Both the position numbers and the translations under genes were made by a program. The notes beneath the pieces are model-generated. The model was given only the letters and a program-made list of their open reading frames with translations, was not told where the DNA came from and searched no databases. From contig NZ_CAMEFG010000008.1 in the NCBI RefSeq assembly GCF_945915435.1, positions 19,769-83,768 of the forward strand: DNA of 64,000 nt, written 5' to 3'. Below are positions 56,979-64,000 of the stretch, piece after piece. Within the stretch, counting starts at the first letter, position 1. Every line of letters starts with the position of its first letter. The DNA is from an uncultured Paracoccus sp. GTDB taxonomy: Bacteria; Pseudomonadota; Alphaproteobacteria; Rhodobacterales; Rhodobacteraceae.

Positions 56979-58103
56979 TTATGCGGTTTTCCGCCGATCG
57001 GGCCAACTGATGCGGCCGCCGCAGGCCGGTTGCGGCACGCCCGTCGTCCCCGGCCCCGAGGTGGGCATTGCGCGCAGCACACGCAGGGCCAGCCAGCCGA
57101 AAGCCTGCGCCTCAAGCATGTCGCCATCCAGCCCCGCCGCCTCGACCGGCAGGACCGGCAGCGCAAGGCGGCGGGCCAGTGCCGCCATCATCGCCGCATT
57201 GTGACGCCCGCCACCGCAAACAAGCACCTGCGCGGGCGGGGCGGGCAGCCAGTCCAGCGCGCAGGCGACGGATGCCGCCGCCGCCTCGGTCAGGGTCGCG
57301 GCGGCATCCGCATCGGACAGCCCCGCCACCTGCGCGACCTGCGCCGCGAAGGCGTCGCGGTCCAGCGATTTGGGCGGCTGGCGGCGGAAATAGGGGTGGT
57401 CGAGGAAAGCGGCGATGACGCCCGCGTCGGCCTGCCCCAACTGCGCCAGCGCACCGCCTTCGTCGCGCGCCAGCCCGCGACGGGCGCGCATCAGGTCATT
57501 TATCGGCGCATTGGCCGGGCCGGTGTCGAAGGCAAGGCAGGCGCCGGGGGATTCGGGCGCGGCGGCGCGGGGGTCCACCCAGGTCAGGTTGCCGACGCCG
57601 CCAAGGTTCAGGAAGGCGACCGGCGCGGGATCCAGCCGCCCCCGCCCGACCGCCCAATCGGCGCAGGCCCAGTGAAAGAAGGGCGCAAGCGGCGCGCCCT
57701 CGCCGCCCTGCCGGACATCCTCGGACCGGAAATCCCAGACCACGGGGCGGCCCGTCTCGCGCGCAAGCGCGGCACCGTCGCCCGCCTGATGGGTGCGGCG
57801 CCGCTTCGGATCATGGGCCAGCGTCTGGCCGTGATAGCCGATCAGCGCCGCCTGCGGAAAGTCGCGCGCAAGCGCCGCATGGGTGGCGACGGACAGCCCC
57901 GCGGCCTCTGCCACGCCCTGCCCGCCCGGCCAGCGCCCGAGCGCCGCGTGCAGCACCGCCGATTCATTGCCCGAATAGGCGCGGTAGCCGCTGGCGCCAA
58001 AGCCCGCGATGCGCCGCCCGTCGGTGCGGATCATCGCTGCGTCCACCCCGTCCAGCGAGGTTCCCGACATCATGCCCAGAACATCGACGAATCCGTCTCT
58101 CAT
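56979..58103 (-). CDS. anmK: Anhydro-N-acetylmuramic acid kinase
   Basis: A 374-residue sugar kinase that phosphorylates and opens 1,6-anhydro-MurNAc from cell-wall recycling. [15 protein letters not shown] is the ATP/substrate loop, and [12 protein letters not shown] and [12 protein letters not shown] are family blocks, with CGGGRHN near the C-terminus. It diverges from tyrS, with 56 bp between starts. Confidence 0.94.
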   Translation of the reverse strand: MRDGFVDVLGMMSGTSLDGVDAAMIRTDGRRIAGFGASGYRAYSGNESAVLHAALGRWPGGQGVAEAAGLSVATHAALARDFPQAALIGYHGQTLAHDPKRRRTHQAGDGAALARETGRPVVWDFRSEDVRQGGEGAPLAPFFHWACADWAVGRGRLDPAPVAFLNLGGVGNLTWVDPRAAAPESPGACLAFDTGPANAPINDLMRARRGLARDEGGALAQLGQADAGVIAAFLDHPYFRRQPPKSLDRDAFAAQVAQVAGLSDADAAATLTEAAAASVACALDWLPAPPAQVLVCGGGRHNAAMMAALARRLALPVLPVEAAGLDGDMLEAQAFGWLALRVLRAMPTSGPGTTGVPQPACGGRISWPDRRKTA

Positions 58104-58159
58104 GGCTTTTCCTTCCCTGCCCCCGCCGGTATATCCGCCCCATCAGAAAGGGAAAGACG

Positions 58160-59398
58160 ATGACATACCGTGCCAAATCCGAATTCCTGCGCATCATGGT
58201 CGAGCGCGGCTATCTGGCCGATTGCACCGACATGCAGGCGCTGGACGAAGCCCTGATCGAAGGCCCGGTAACCGCTTATATCGGCTATGACGCGACGGCG
58301 GCCAGCCTGCATGTCGGCCACCTTCTGAACATCATGATGCTGCGCTGGTTCCAGAAGACCGGCAACCGTCCGATCACCCTGATGGGCGGCGGCACGACCA
58401 AGGTGGGCGATCCGTCCTTTCGCAGCGACGAACGCCCGCTGCTGGACGATGCCGCGATCCAGCGCAATATCGACGGGATGGGGCAGGTCTTTGCCCGCTA
58501 CCTCGACTATGGCGAGGCGGGCGCGCGGATGCTCAACAACGCCGAATGGCTGGACGGGCTGAACTACCTGGATTTCCTGCGCGACATCGGGCGGCATTTT
58601 TCCGTCAACCGGATGCTGTCCTTTGAATCGGTCAAGTCCCGGCTGGACCGCGAGCAGTCGCTAAGCTTCCTTGAGTTCAACTACATGATCCTGCAAGCTT
58701 ATGACTTCCTTGAGCTTTACCGGCGTTACGACTGCCGTTTGCAGATGGGCGGCAGCGATCAGTGGGGCAATATCGTCAACGGCATCGACCTGACGCGCCG
58801 GATCCTGGACCGCGAGATCTGGGGCCTGACCTCGCCCCTGCTGACCACCTCGGACGGGCGCAAGATGGGCAAATCGGCCAGCGGCGCGACCTGGCTGAAC
58901 GGCGAGATGCTGTCGCCCTATGAATTCTGGCAGTTCTGGCGCAACTCGACCGATGCCGACGTGGGCCGGTTCCTGAAGCTTTACACCGAACTGCCGGTCG
59001 AGGAATGCGACCGCCTGGGCGCGCTGCAAGGATCCGAGATCAACGAGGCCAAGATCATCCTGGCCAACCATGTCACGACGCTGCTGCACGGCGCCGAAGC
59101 CGCCGCCAGCGCCGAAGCGACCGCGCGCGAGGTCTTTGAACAGGGCGGCGCGGGCGGCGACCTCGAGGTGGTGACGATCGGCGCCGATGCCCTGCCGCTG
59201 TCGGTGGTGCAGCTTCTGGCCCAGACCGGCATCGCGGCCTCGGGCAAGGAAGCCAAGCGCCTGATCGCCGAGGGCGGGTTGCGGCTGAACAACGATGCCG
59301 TCGGCGATCCGCAACTGACCGTGGACGCGGGGCTGATCGGCGACGGGCTGAAGGTCTCGGTCGGCAAGAAGAAGCACCGGATGGTCAAGATCGGCTGA
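58160..59398 (+). CDS. tyrS: Tyrosyl-tRNA synthetase
   Basis: A 412-residue class I synthetase. HVGH (near residue 51-54) replaces HIGH and KMGKS replaces KMSKS, both normal for Tyr[14 protein letters not shown] and [11 protein letters not shown] bind tyrosine and ATP, and an S4 RNA-binding domain ends the protein. The gene is followed by a textbook terminator. No T-box leader is visible. Confidence 0.96.
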   Translation: MTYRAKSEFLRIMVERGYLADCTDMQALDEALIEGPVTAYIGYDATAASLHVGHLLNIMMLRWFQKTGNRPITLMGGGTTKVGDPSFRSDERPLLDDAAIQRNIDGMGQVFARYLDYGEAGARMLNNAEWLDGLNYLDFLRDIGRHFSVNRMLSFESVKSRLDREQSLSFLEFNYMILQAYDFLELYRRYDCRLQMGGSDQWGNIVNGIDLTRRILDREIWGLTSPLLTTSDGRKMGKSASGATWLNGEMLSPYEFWQFWRNSTDADVGRFLKLYTELPVEECDRLGALQGSEINEAKIILANHVTTLLHGAEAAASAEATAREVFEQGGAGGDLEVVTIGADALPLSVVQLLAQTGIAASGKEAKRLIAEGGLRLNNDAVGDPQLTVDAGLIGDGLKVSVGKKKHRMVKIG

Positions 59399-59420
59399 CC
59401 ATATTGGCATCAACAAGGCG

Positions 59421-59447
59421 GGCCAGCGGGAAATCGCTGGCCTTTTT
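59421..59447 (+). terminator. Intrinsic terminator after tyrS
   Basis: GGCCAGCG (59421-59428), loop GGAAAT, CGCTGGCC (59435-59442), then five T. Confidence 0.95.
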
Positions 59448-59683
59448 CCTGTCCGCCGCCTCGGATAACGCGAATATTCTTGACCGGCGGCGGCTTACCG
59501 GCGAAACGATATTCCATCGACCAGCTTTCGCTGGCCGATTCGATGAGCGGAATGCCGTCTGTTTTCTGATTGATCGCCAGCACAAGCCCGCGATCCGCGA
59601 ATGCTACACGCCATCCCCTTCATCAACTTCATCGGCGCTCCGGCAAGGGCGTCTGTTACTGATGTCATGAACGGAGGGCCGGA
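59448..59683. other. Upstream region of the second Hint gene
   Basis: Together with the tyrS terminator about 285 bp hold no supported gene. The A+T content rises towards the 3' end. GGAGG 8 bp before the Hint start is a clear ribosome site; a promoter must lie here but no confident hexamers were found. Confidence 0.4.
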
Positions 59684-60631
59684 ATGGCGGACTTCACGAT
59701 AAATGCAGATTCCTTTGGCGCATTCTATGAAAATGTCGGCAACAACGGAACGGATGACAATGTCACCGTCAACATAGGTCCGAATTTTTCCGGAACGATT
59801 ACGGTCGATTCCCAACCTGCTGATGGAGAATACGACAACACCACCATCAATATTCCGGACGGCTGGCGCCTTGAGGTGGTCAATCTTGTCGAGGACGACG
59901 GCACGGAAGATCCTTCCTTCAAGGATATTTCCTATAAGGTGTTCCGCGCTGACGGAAGTGAGGCCGGCACCCTCAGCATACGGGCCAATAACATCCAGGG
60001 CGCCCCCGTCCCCTGCTTTGCCCGCGGCACGCTGATCGACACGCCCGACGGCCCCACGACCATCGAAGACCTCAAGCGCGGCGATCTGGTGCTGACGCGC
60101 GACAACGGCCCGCAGCCCATCCGCTGGATCGGATCGACGAAACTGGCCGCGCTGCAATTGATGCGGAACGGCAAGCTGCGCCCCATCCGTATCGTGGCGG
60201 GTGCTTTGGGCAATGGCCTGCCGTCCAGCGATCTGATGGTCTCGCCGCAGCACCGGGTTCTGGTGCGCTCGCGCATCGCGCAAAAGATGTTCGGCACGGA
60301 TGAGGTTCTGGTCGCCGCCAAGCAGCTTTTGCAGGTCGAGGGCGTGGATATCGCCGCCGACATCGAATCGGTCGAATATTTCCACATGCTGTTCGACCGG
60401 CACGAGGTGGTGGTCTCGAACGGCGCGGAAACCGAATCGCTCTATACCGGACCCGAGGCGCTGAAAGCCCTGCCGCCCGCGGCGGTCGAGGAAATCTTTA
60501 CGCTGTTTCCCGAATTGCGCGCCCACGGCCACAAGACGACGCCGGCGCGGGTGCTGGCCTCGGGGCGGCGGGGCCGCAACCTGGCGATCCGCCATATCCA
60601 GAACGGCAAGGCGCTGGTCGCCACCCCCTGA
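59684..60631 (+). CDS. Hint-domain protein with beta-rich N-terminus
   Basis: A 315-residue protein. Residues 1-105 (NADSFGAFYENVGNNGTDDNV...) look like a small beta-rich, Asn/Asp-rich domain of secreted type. From Cys111 (CFARGTLIDTPDGPTTIEDL) the Hint_2 domain closely matches that of the protein at 6915-8225, with the same SPQHRVLVRSRIAQKMFG and EVLVAAKQLLQVEG stretches. No cleavable signal is seen. GGAGG precedes the start. Probably a self-processing or unusually exported protein. Function unknown. Confidence 0.85.
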   Translation: MADFTINADSFGAFYENVGNNGTDDNVTVNIGPNFSGTITVDSQPADGEYDNTTINIPDGWRLEVVNLVEDDGTEDPSFKDISYKVFRADGSEAGTLSIRANNIQGAPVPCFARGTLIDTPDGPTTIEDLKRGDLVLTRDNGPQPIRWIGSTKLAALQLMRNGKLRPIRIVAGALGNGLPSSDLMVSPQHRVLVRSRIAQKMFGTDEVLVAAKQLLQVEGVDIAADIESVEYFHMLFDRHEVVVSNGAETESLYTGPEALKALPPAAVEEIFTLFPELRAHGHKTTPARVLASGRRGRNLAIRHIQNGKALVATP

Positions 60632-60673
60632 CAGGGCCGGCCAACAGCACGACCAATTCAGCGAAATCCGTGA

Positions 60674-60698
60674 AAGGGGGCGCAGGCAGCGCCCCCTT
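60674..60698. terminator. Bidirectional terminator between the Hint and cyclophilin genes
   Basis: AAGGGGGCGC, loop AGGCA, GCGCCCCCTT; short T-rich ends on both strands. It separates convergent genes. Confidence 0.75.
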
Positions 60699-60704
60699 CC
60701 TGCA

Positions 60705-61298
60705 TCATTCCTCGACCGTCACGCTCAGCATGTAGTCGGGGCCGACGACCGCGCCATTGGCGGCAGGATCGCCCTTCTTGATGCTGTTCAGCACGTCCCA
60801 ACCATCGACCAGTTGGCCGACCACGGTATATTGCCCGTCCAGGAACTCAGCCGGGGCAAGGTCGATGAAGAACTGGCTGTTGGCGCTGTCAGGGCTTTGC
60901 GAACGCGCCATGCCGACGGTGCCCGCCTGAAACGAGACGTCGTTGAACTCGGCCTTCAGGTCGGGCAGGTCGGATCCGCCCATGCCCGCGCGGCTGGTGT
61001 CGCCGTCCTGCTTGCCGAACTGCACGTCGCCCGTCTGCGCCATGAAACCGTCGATCACCCGGTGGAACACCACCCCGTCATAGGCGCCGGAACCGGCCAG
61101 CGTCACCAGGCGCTCGACATGGTTCGGGGCCTTGTCGGGGTAAAGGTCCAGCACGATCCGGCCCTTGGACGTGCCCGAGGCATCGGCGACCTCGATCACC
61201 AGGTTCGGGCCGGGACCATCGGTCACGCCCGGCAAGCCCTGAGCCTGCGCGGCGCCCGCCGCCAGGACCAGCGCGGGGATCAGCGCCGCCTTACGCAT
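60705..61298 (-). CDS. Periplasmic peptidyl-prolyl isomerase (cyclophilin)
   Basis: A 197-residue cyclophilin with an N-terminal signal peptide ([16 protein letters not shown]), so it folds proteins in the periplasm. [18 protein letters not shown] is the catalytic Arg/Phe region, and [13 protein letters not shown] the conserved core. It overlaps the upstream cytosolic cyclophilin gene by 8 bp and arose as its paralogue. Confidence 0.92.
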   Translation of the reverse strand: MRKAALIPALVLAAGAAQAQGLPGVTDGPGPNLVIEVADASGTSKGRIVLDLYPDKAPNHVERLVTLAGSGAYDGVVFHRVIDGFMAQTGDVQFGKQDGDTSRAGMGGSDLPDLKAEFNDVSFQAGTVGMARSQSPDSANSQFFIDLAPAEFLDGQYTVVGQLVDGWDVLNSIKKGDPAANGAVVGPDYMLSVTVEE

Positions 61299-61797
61299 CG
61301 GCGGCCACCTTGACCGAAATCATGCGGTCGGGATTGGCAGGCGGCTCGCCGCGCACGATCGCATCGACATGCTCCATCCCCTCGATCACGCGACCATAGA
61401 CGGTATATTGGCCGTTCAGGAAATGGTTGTCCTTGAAGTTGATGAAGAACTGGCTGTTGGCGCTGTTGGGGTTCATCGACCGTGCCGCGCCAAGCGTGCC
61501 GCGGTCATGGGGCAGCTTGGAAAACTCGGCCGGAAGGTCGGGAAGGTCCGAACCGCCGGTGCCGGCGCGGCCCGGATTGTAATCCTTTTCCATATTCGCA
61601 TGCTGCACGTCGCCCGTCTGCGCCATGAAGCCGTCGATCACGCGGTGGAAGGCGACGTTGTCATAGGCGCCGGCGCGGGCCAGTTCCTTCATGCGCGCGC
61701 TGTGCTGGGGGGCGACTTCGGGCAGAAGCTCGATCACCACCGGGCCGTCCTTCAGCTCGATGATGACGGTGTTTTCGGGGTCCTTGATCTCGGCCAT
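61291..61797 (-). CDS. ppiB: Cytosolic peptidyl-prolyl isomerase (cyclophilin)
   Basis: A 168-residue cyclophilin without a signal peptide. [22 protein letters not shown] and [13 protein letters not shown] match PpiB. ATG 61797 has GAGGAA upstream. First of a pair with the periplasmic form. A long in-frame ORF through pgk on this strand is a shadow. Confidence 0.92.
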   Translation of the reverse strand: MAEIKDPENTVIIELKDGPVVIELLPEVAPQHSARMKELARAGAYDNVAFHRVIDGFMAQTGDVQHANMEKDYNPGRAGTGGSDLPDLPAEFSKLPHDRGTLGAARSMNPNSANSQFFINFKDNHFLNGQYTVYGRVIEGMEHVDAIVRGEPPANPDRMISVKVAADA

Positions 61798-61965
61798 CGA
61801 CGATTCCTCTGTTTTTGGTTTCCCGTAAGGGTTAAGCCTTTCATCCGTCCTGGACAACGGGACAAGTCGGATTACCGCCTGCCGCGGCGGGGATCGGTTG
61901 ACGAAAATGTCAACTTGTCGGAAAAACCCGCCAAGGCCCGAAAGACCGCAAAAGGACGCAAGCCA

Positions 61966-63162
61966 ATGGCAGATTTCAATACCATCGACGACCTCGACCT
62001 TGACGGCAAGGTCGTCCTGACGCGCGTGGACATCAACGTCCCGGTCGAGAACGGCACGGTGACCGACGCCACCCGGATCGAGCGGATCGTGCCCACGGTC
62101 AAGGCCATCCAGGCCAAGGGCGGCATCCCCGTCCTGCTGGCGCATTTCGACCGCCCCAAGGGCAAGCATGTCCCGGAAATGAGCCTGCGCCAGTTGGTGC
62201 CCGCGCTGGAAGCCGCCCTTGGCCAGCCCGTGAAATTCGCCGAGGAAGCCATCGGCGGCCCGGCCAAGCGCGCCGTGGGCGACCTGGCGGCGGGCGATGT
62301 GCTGCTGCTGGAAAACACCCGCTTCTATCCGGGCGAGGAACAGAACGACGCGACCTTCGCCGCCTCGCTGGCCGCGCTTGGGCAGGTCTATGTGAACGAC
62401 GCCTTTTCGGCCGCCCACCGTGCCCATGCCTCGACCGAGGGTATCGCGCGGCTGCTGCCCGCCGCCGCAGGGCGGCTGATGGAGGCCGAGTTGAACGCGC
62501 TGGACGCCGCCCTCGGCAACCCCGAGCGCCCGGTCGCGGCGGTGGTCGGTGGCGCGAAAGTGTCCACCAAGCTGGAGCTTCTGACCAACCTGATCGAGAA
62601 GGTTGAACATCTCGTGATCGGGGGCGGCATGGCCAATACCTTCCTGGTCGCGCAGGGGATCGAGGTCGGCAAGTCGCTGGCCGAACGCGACATGGCCGAT
62701 ACCGCGCGCGAGATCCTGGCGAAATCGGAAAGCACCGGCTGCACCATCCACCTGCCGGTCGATATCGTCGTGGCGCGGGAATTTGCGGAAAACGCGCCCT
62801 CCGAAGTGCTGCCCGCCGGCGAATGCCCGAGCGACGCGATGATTCTGGACGCAGGTCCCCGGACGGTCGAGGCGATCCGCGCGACCTTCGCCCAATCGCG
62901 CACATTGATCTGGAACGGCCCGCTTGGCGCCTTCGAGATCGCCCCCTTCGACACCGCCACCAATGCCGCGGCCCAGTCCGCAGCCGAGTTGACGCGCGAG
63001 GGCAAGCTGGTTTCGGTCGCGGGCGGCGGCGATACCGTGGCCGCGCTGAACAAGGCGGGCGTGGCCGGGGACTTCACCTATATCTCGACCGCGGGCGGCG
63101 CTTTCCTGGAATGGATGGAGGGCAAGGAACTGCCCGGCGTCGCCGCCCTGCTCAAACGCTGA
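61966..63162 (+). CDS. pgk: Phosphoglycerate kinase
   Basis: A 398-residue glycolytic enzyme. [20 protein letters not shown] is the N-terminal signature, RPKG and [13 protein letters not shown] bind 3-phosphoglycerate, and [10 protein letters not shown] is the C-terminal nucleotide loop. AAGGA precedes ATG 61966. It is followed by a strong terminator, and a class I aldolase gene begins about 475 bp on. Confidence 0.97.
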   Translation: MADFNTIDDLDLDGKVVLTRVDINVPVENGTVTDATRIERIVPTVKAIQAKGGIPVLLAHFDRPKGKHVPEMSLRQLVPALEAALGQPVKFAEEAIGGPAKRAVGDLAAGDVLLLENTRFYPGEEQNDATFAASLAALGQVYVNDAFSAAHRAHASTEGIARLLPAAAGRLMEAELNALDAALGNPERPVAAVVGGAKVSTKLELLTNLIEKVEHLVIGGGMANTFLVAQGIEVGKSLAERDMADTAREILAKSESTGCTIHLPVDIVVAREFAENAPSEVLPAGECPSDAMILDAGPRTVEAIRATFAQSRTLIWNGPLGAFEIAPFDTATNAAAQSAAELTREGKLVSVAGGGDTVAALNKAGVAGDFTYISTAGGAFLEWMEGKELPGVAALLKR

Positions 63163-63173
63163 TCGGGCAAGCG

Positions 63174-63198
63174 AAAGGGGCCATTGCGGCCCCTTTTT
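63174..63198 (+). terminator. Intrinsic terminator after pgk
   Basis: AAAGGGGCC (63174-63182), loop ATTGC, GGCCCCTTT (63188-63196), then T. Confidence 0.93.
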
Positions 63199-63202
63199 CG
63201 TC

Positions 63203-63436
63203 TTACTCGGCTGCGGCCGGTGCATCCTCGGGCGGCAATGGCTCGGTCGCCGCTTGCGGGCCGTCGGCGGTCGGGGCCTCGGGCGTCTCGATACGCGAGA
63301 CGTCGCCTTCCTCGGAAGGGTCCGAGCGCGTGAACCAGACCGCAGCGATCGCCACGAGGATCAGCACGATGATGATTCCCGCGATCGGGCCGGGGTGACG
63401 GCGCGCAGCGCGCTCGGGTTCGGTGTTGTGGCTCAT
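63203..63436 (-). CDS. Small single-helix membrane protein
   Basis: A 77-residue hypothetical protein. Residues 15-35 (PIAGIIIVLILVAIAAVWF) form one membrane helix; the remaining 40 residues are acidic and Pro/Ala-rich and probably lie in the periplasm. GAGGAG precedes ATG 63436. It lies between pgk and the aldolase gene on the opposite strand. Function unknown. Confidence 0.72.
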   Translation of the reverse strand: MSHNTEPERAARRHPGPIAGIIIVLILVAIAAVWFTRSDPSEEGDVSRIETPEAPTADGPQAATEPLPPEDAPAAAE

Positions 63437-63636
63437 CCGGGTCTCCTCTGCGTCTGGACGAAAAACGCCCCAACCGGCGCAAGGTTCCTGTTTTGGCGGG
63501 CGAAACCGCGGCGGTGCCCCCGCGCATCGGCAAAAAACCGGAAACCTTGGCCCGCTTGGGGAAGTTAGCGCAACCGGCGTTGCCCTTGGGGCACGGTCTG
63601 GTAAGGAGCAGGGCAATCTCGTTACTGGAGTTTCCC

Positions 63637-64000
63637 ATGCAAATGACCGATACCGTTCGCAAGATCCTGGCCAATTACGAAGGCGAGACGCCGGGGGTAA
63701 AGGCGCAGCTTGCCCGTATGCTGATGACCGGGAAACTGGCCGGCACCGGCAAGATGATCATCCTGCCCGTCGATCAGGGCTTTGAGCACGGCCCGGCGCG
63801 CAGCTTTGCCCCGAACCCGGCGGGCTACGATCCGCATTATCACTATCAGCTTGCCATCGACGCGGGGCTGAACGCCTATGCCGCGCCGCTTGGCATGATC
63901 GAGGCAGGGGCCGACAGTTTCGCGGGCCAGATCCCGACCATCCTGAAGGTCAACAGCGCCAATTCGCTGATGTCGGGCACGGCGGGCAAGAACCAGGCGG
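63637..64000 (+). CDS. Class I fructose-bisphosphate aldolase, N-terminal part
   Basis: The first 121 residues of an aldolase cut by the right edge. MIILPVDQGFEHGPARSF and PNPAGYDPHYHYQLA match the DhnA/FbaB-type class I enzymes that use a Schiff-base Lys, which would lie beyond the edge. It cleaves fructose-1,6-bisphosphate and fits beside pgk. GGAG is 6 bp before ATG 63637. Confidence 0.9.
   Translation, partial: MQMTDTVRKILANYEGETPGVKAQLARMLMTGKLAGTGKMIILPVDQGFEHGPARSFAPNPAGYDPHYHYQLAIDAGLNAYAAPLGMIEAGADSFAGQIPTILKVNSANSLMSGTAGKNQA

Noticed and set aside
58104..58159. T-box or other riboswitch before tyrS
   Set aside because: The leader is too short and has no T-box or terminator structure.

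Overview
The window is about 64 kb of GC-rich, densely coding DNA with many 4-bp ATGA start/stop overlaps. Gene content points to an alphaproteobacterium of the Rhodobacteraceae, most like Paracoccus: SoeABC-type sulfite dehydrogenase, OlsB, alpha-type SspB, BioR with its TTATCTATAA boxes, two Hint-domain proteins, DUF4169 and class I fructose-bisphosphate aldolase. The genus is inferred from gene content, not from a marker gene. Almost everything looks chromosomal: no insertion sequence, prophage, integrase, CRISPR array or origin was seen. Both window edges cut a gene (nqrA on the left, a class I aldolase on the right).

Layout. 1-8 kb: start of an NqrA-type gene, a PfkB sugar kinase, 5-FCL/mgtE, a hisN-type phosphatase, an XRE regulator, a Bax-inhibitor-1 membrane protein and the first Hint protein. 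8.3-16.1 kb: two divergent operons, one with an aminotransferase, a ThDP enzyme and a gamma-glutamyltransferase, the other with a glutamine amidotransferase, a glutamine-synthetase-like ligase and an FAD oxidase. Together they resemble a gamma-glutamyl amine pathway of unknown substrate. 16.1-20.5 kb: soeABC. 20.7-28.8 kb: housekeeping and hypothetical genes (hydroxyacid dehydrogenase, SH3 protein, lipoprotein, M3 peptidase, MoeB/ThiF-type, dut, infC with an apparent ATA start, and a membrane protein followed by a GT2-like protein). 28.9-32.3 kb: fabA-fabB-fabI and a hydrolase. 32.4-34.6 kb: bioR, bioY and bioB with three BioR boxes. 34.7-42.9 kb: MOSC protein, pyridoxal kinase, rpmG, rnpB, uvrD, olsB, msrB, P1 peptidase, BamE-like lipoprotein and DUF177.

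42.9-49.7 kb is a complete choline-to-glycine-betaine module: betI-betB-betA diverging from the choXWV ABC transporter, with a palindromic candidate BetI operator between. 49.7-52.2 kb: EamA exporter, ArgO/LysE exporter and a divergent ArgP-like LysR regulator. 52.2-55.8 kb: yebC, a ribbon-helix-helix protein, DUF4169, fumC, sspB and two tandem tRNA-Asp genes. 55.9-64 kb: PRC-barrel protein, anmK, tyrS, the second Hint protein, two cyclophilins, pgk, a small membrane protein and the aldolase.

The items most worth a second look are the gamma-glutamyl/ThDP gene set beside soeABC, a 22-bp element found three times just after stop codons in the sense orientation, a run of eleven G inside the 5-FCL gene, the paired Hint proteins with unrelated N-termini, the non-canonical infC start, and the BioR-boxed bioY-bioB pair lacking the rest of the biotin pathway nearby.
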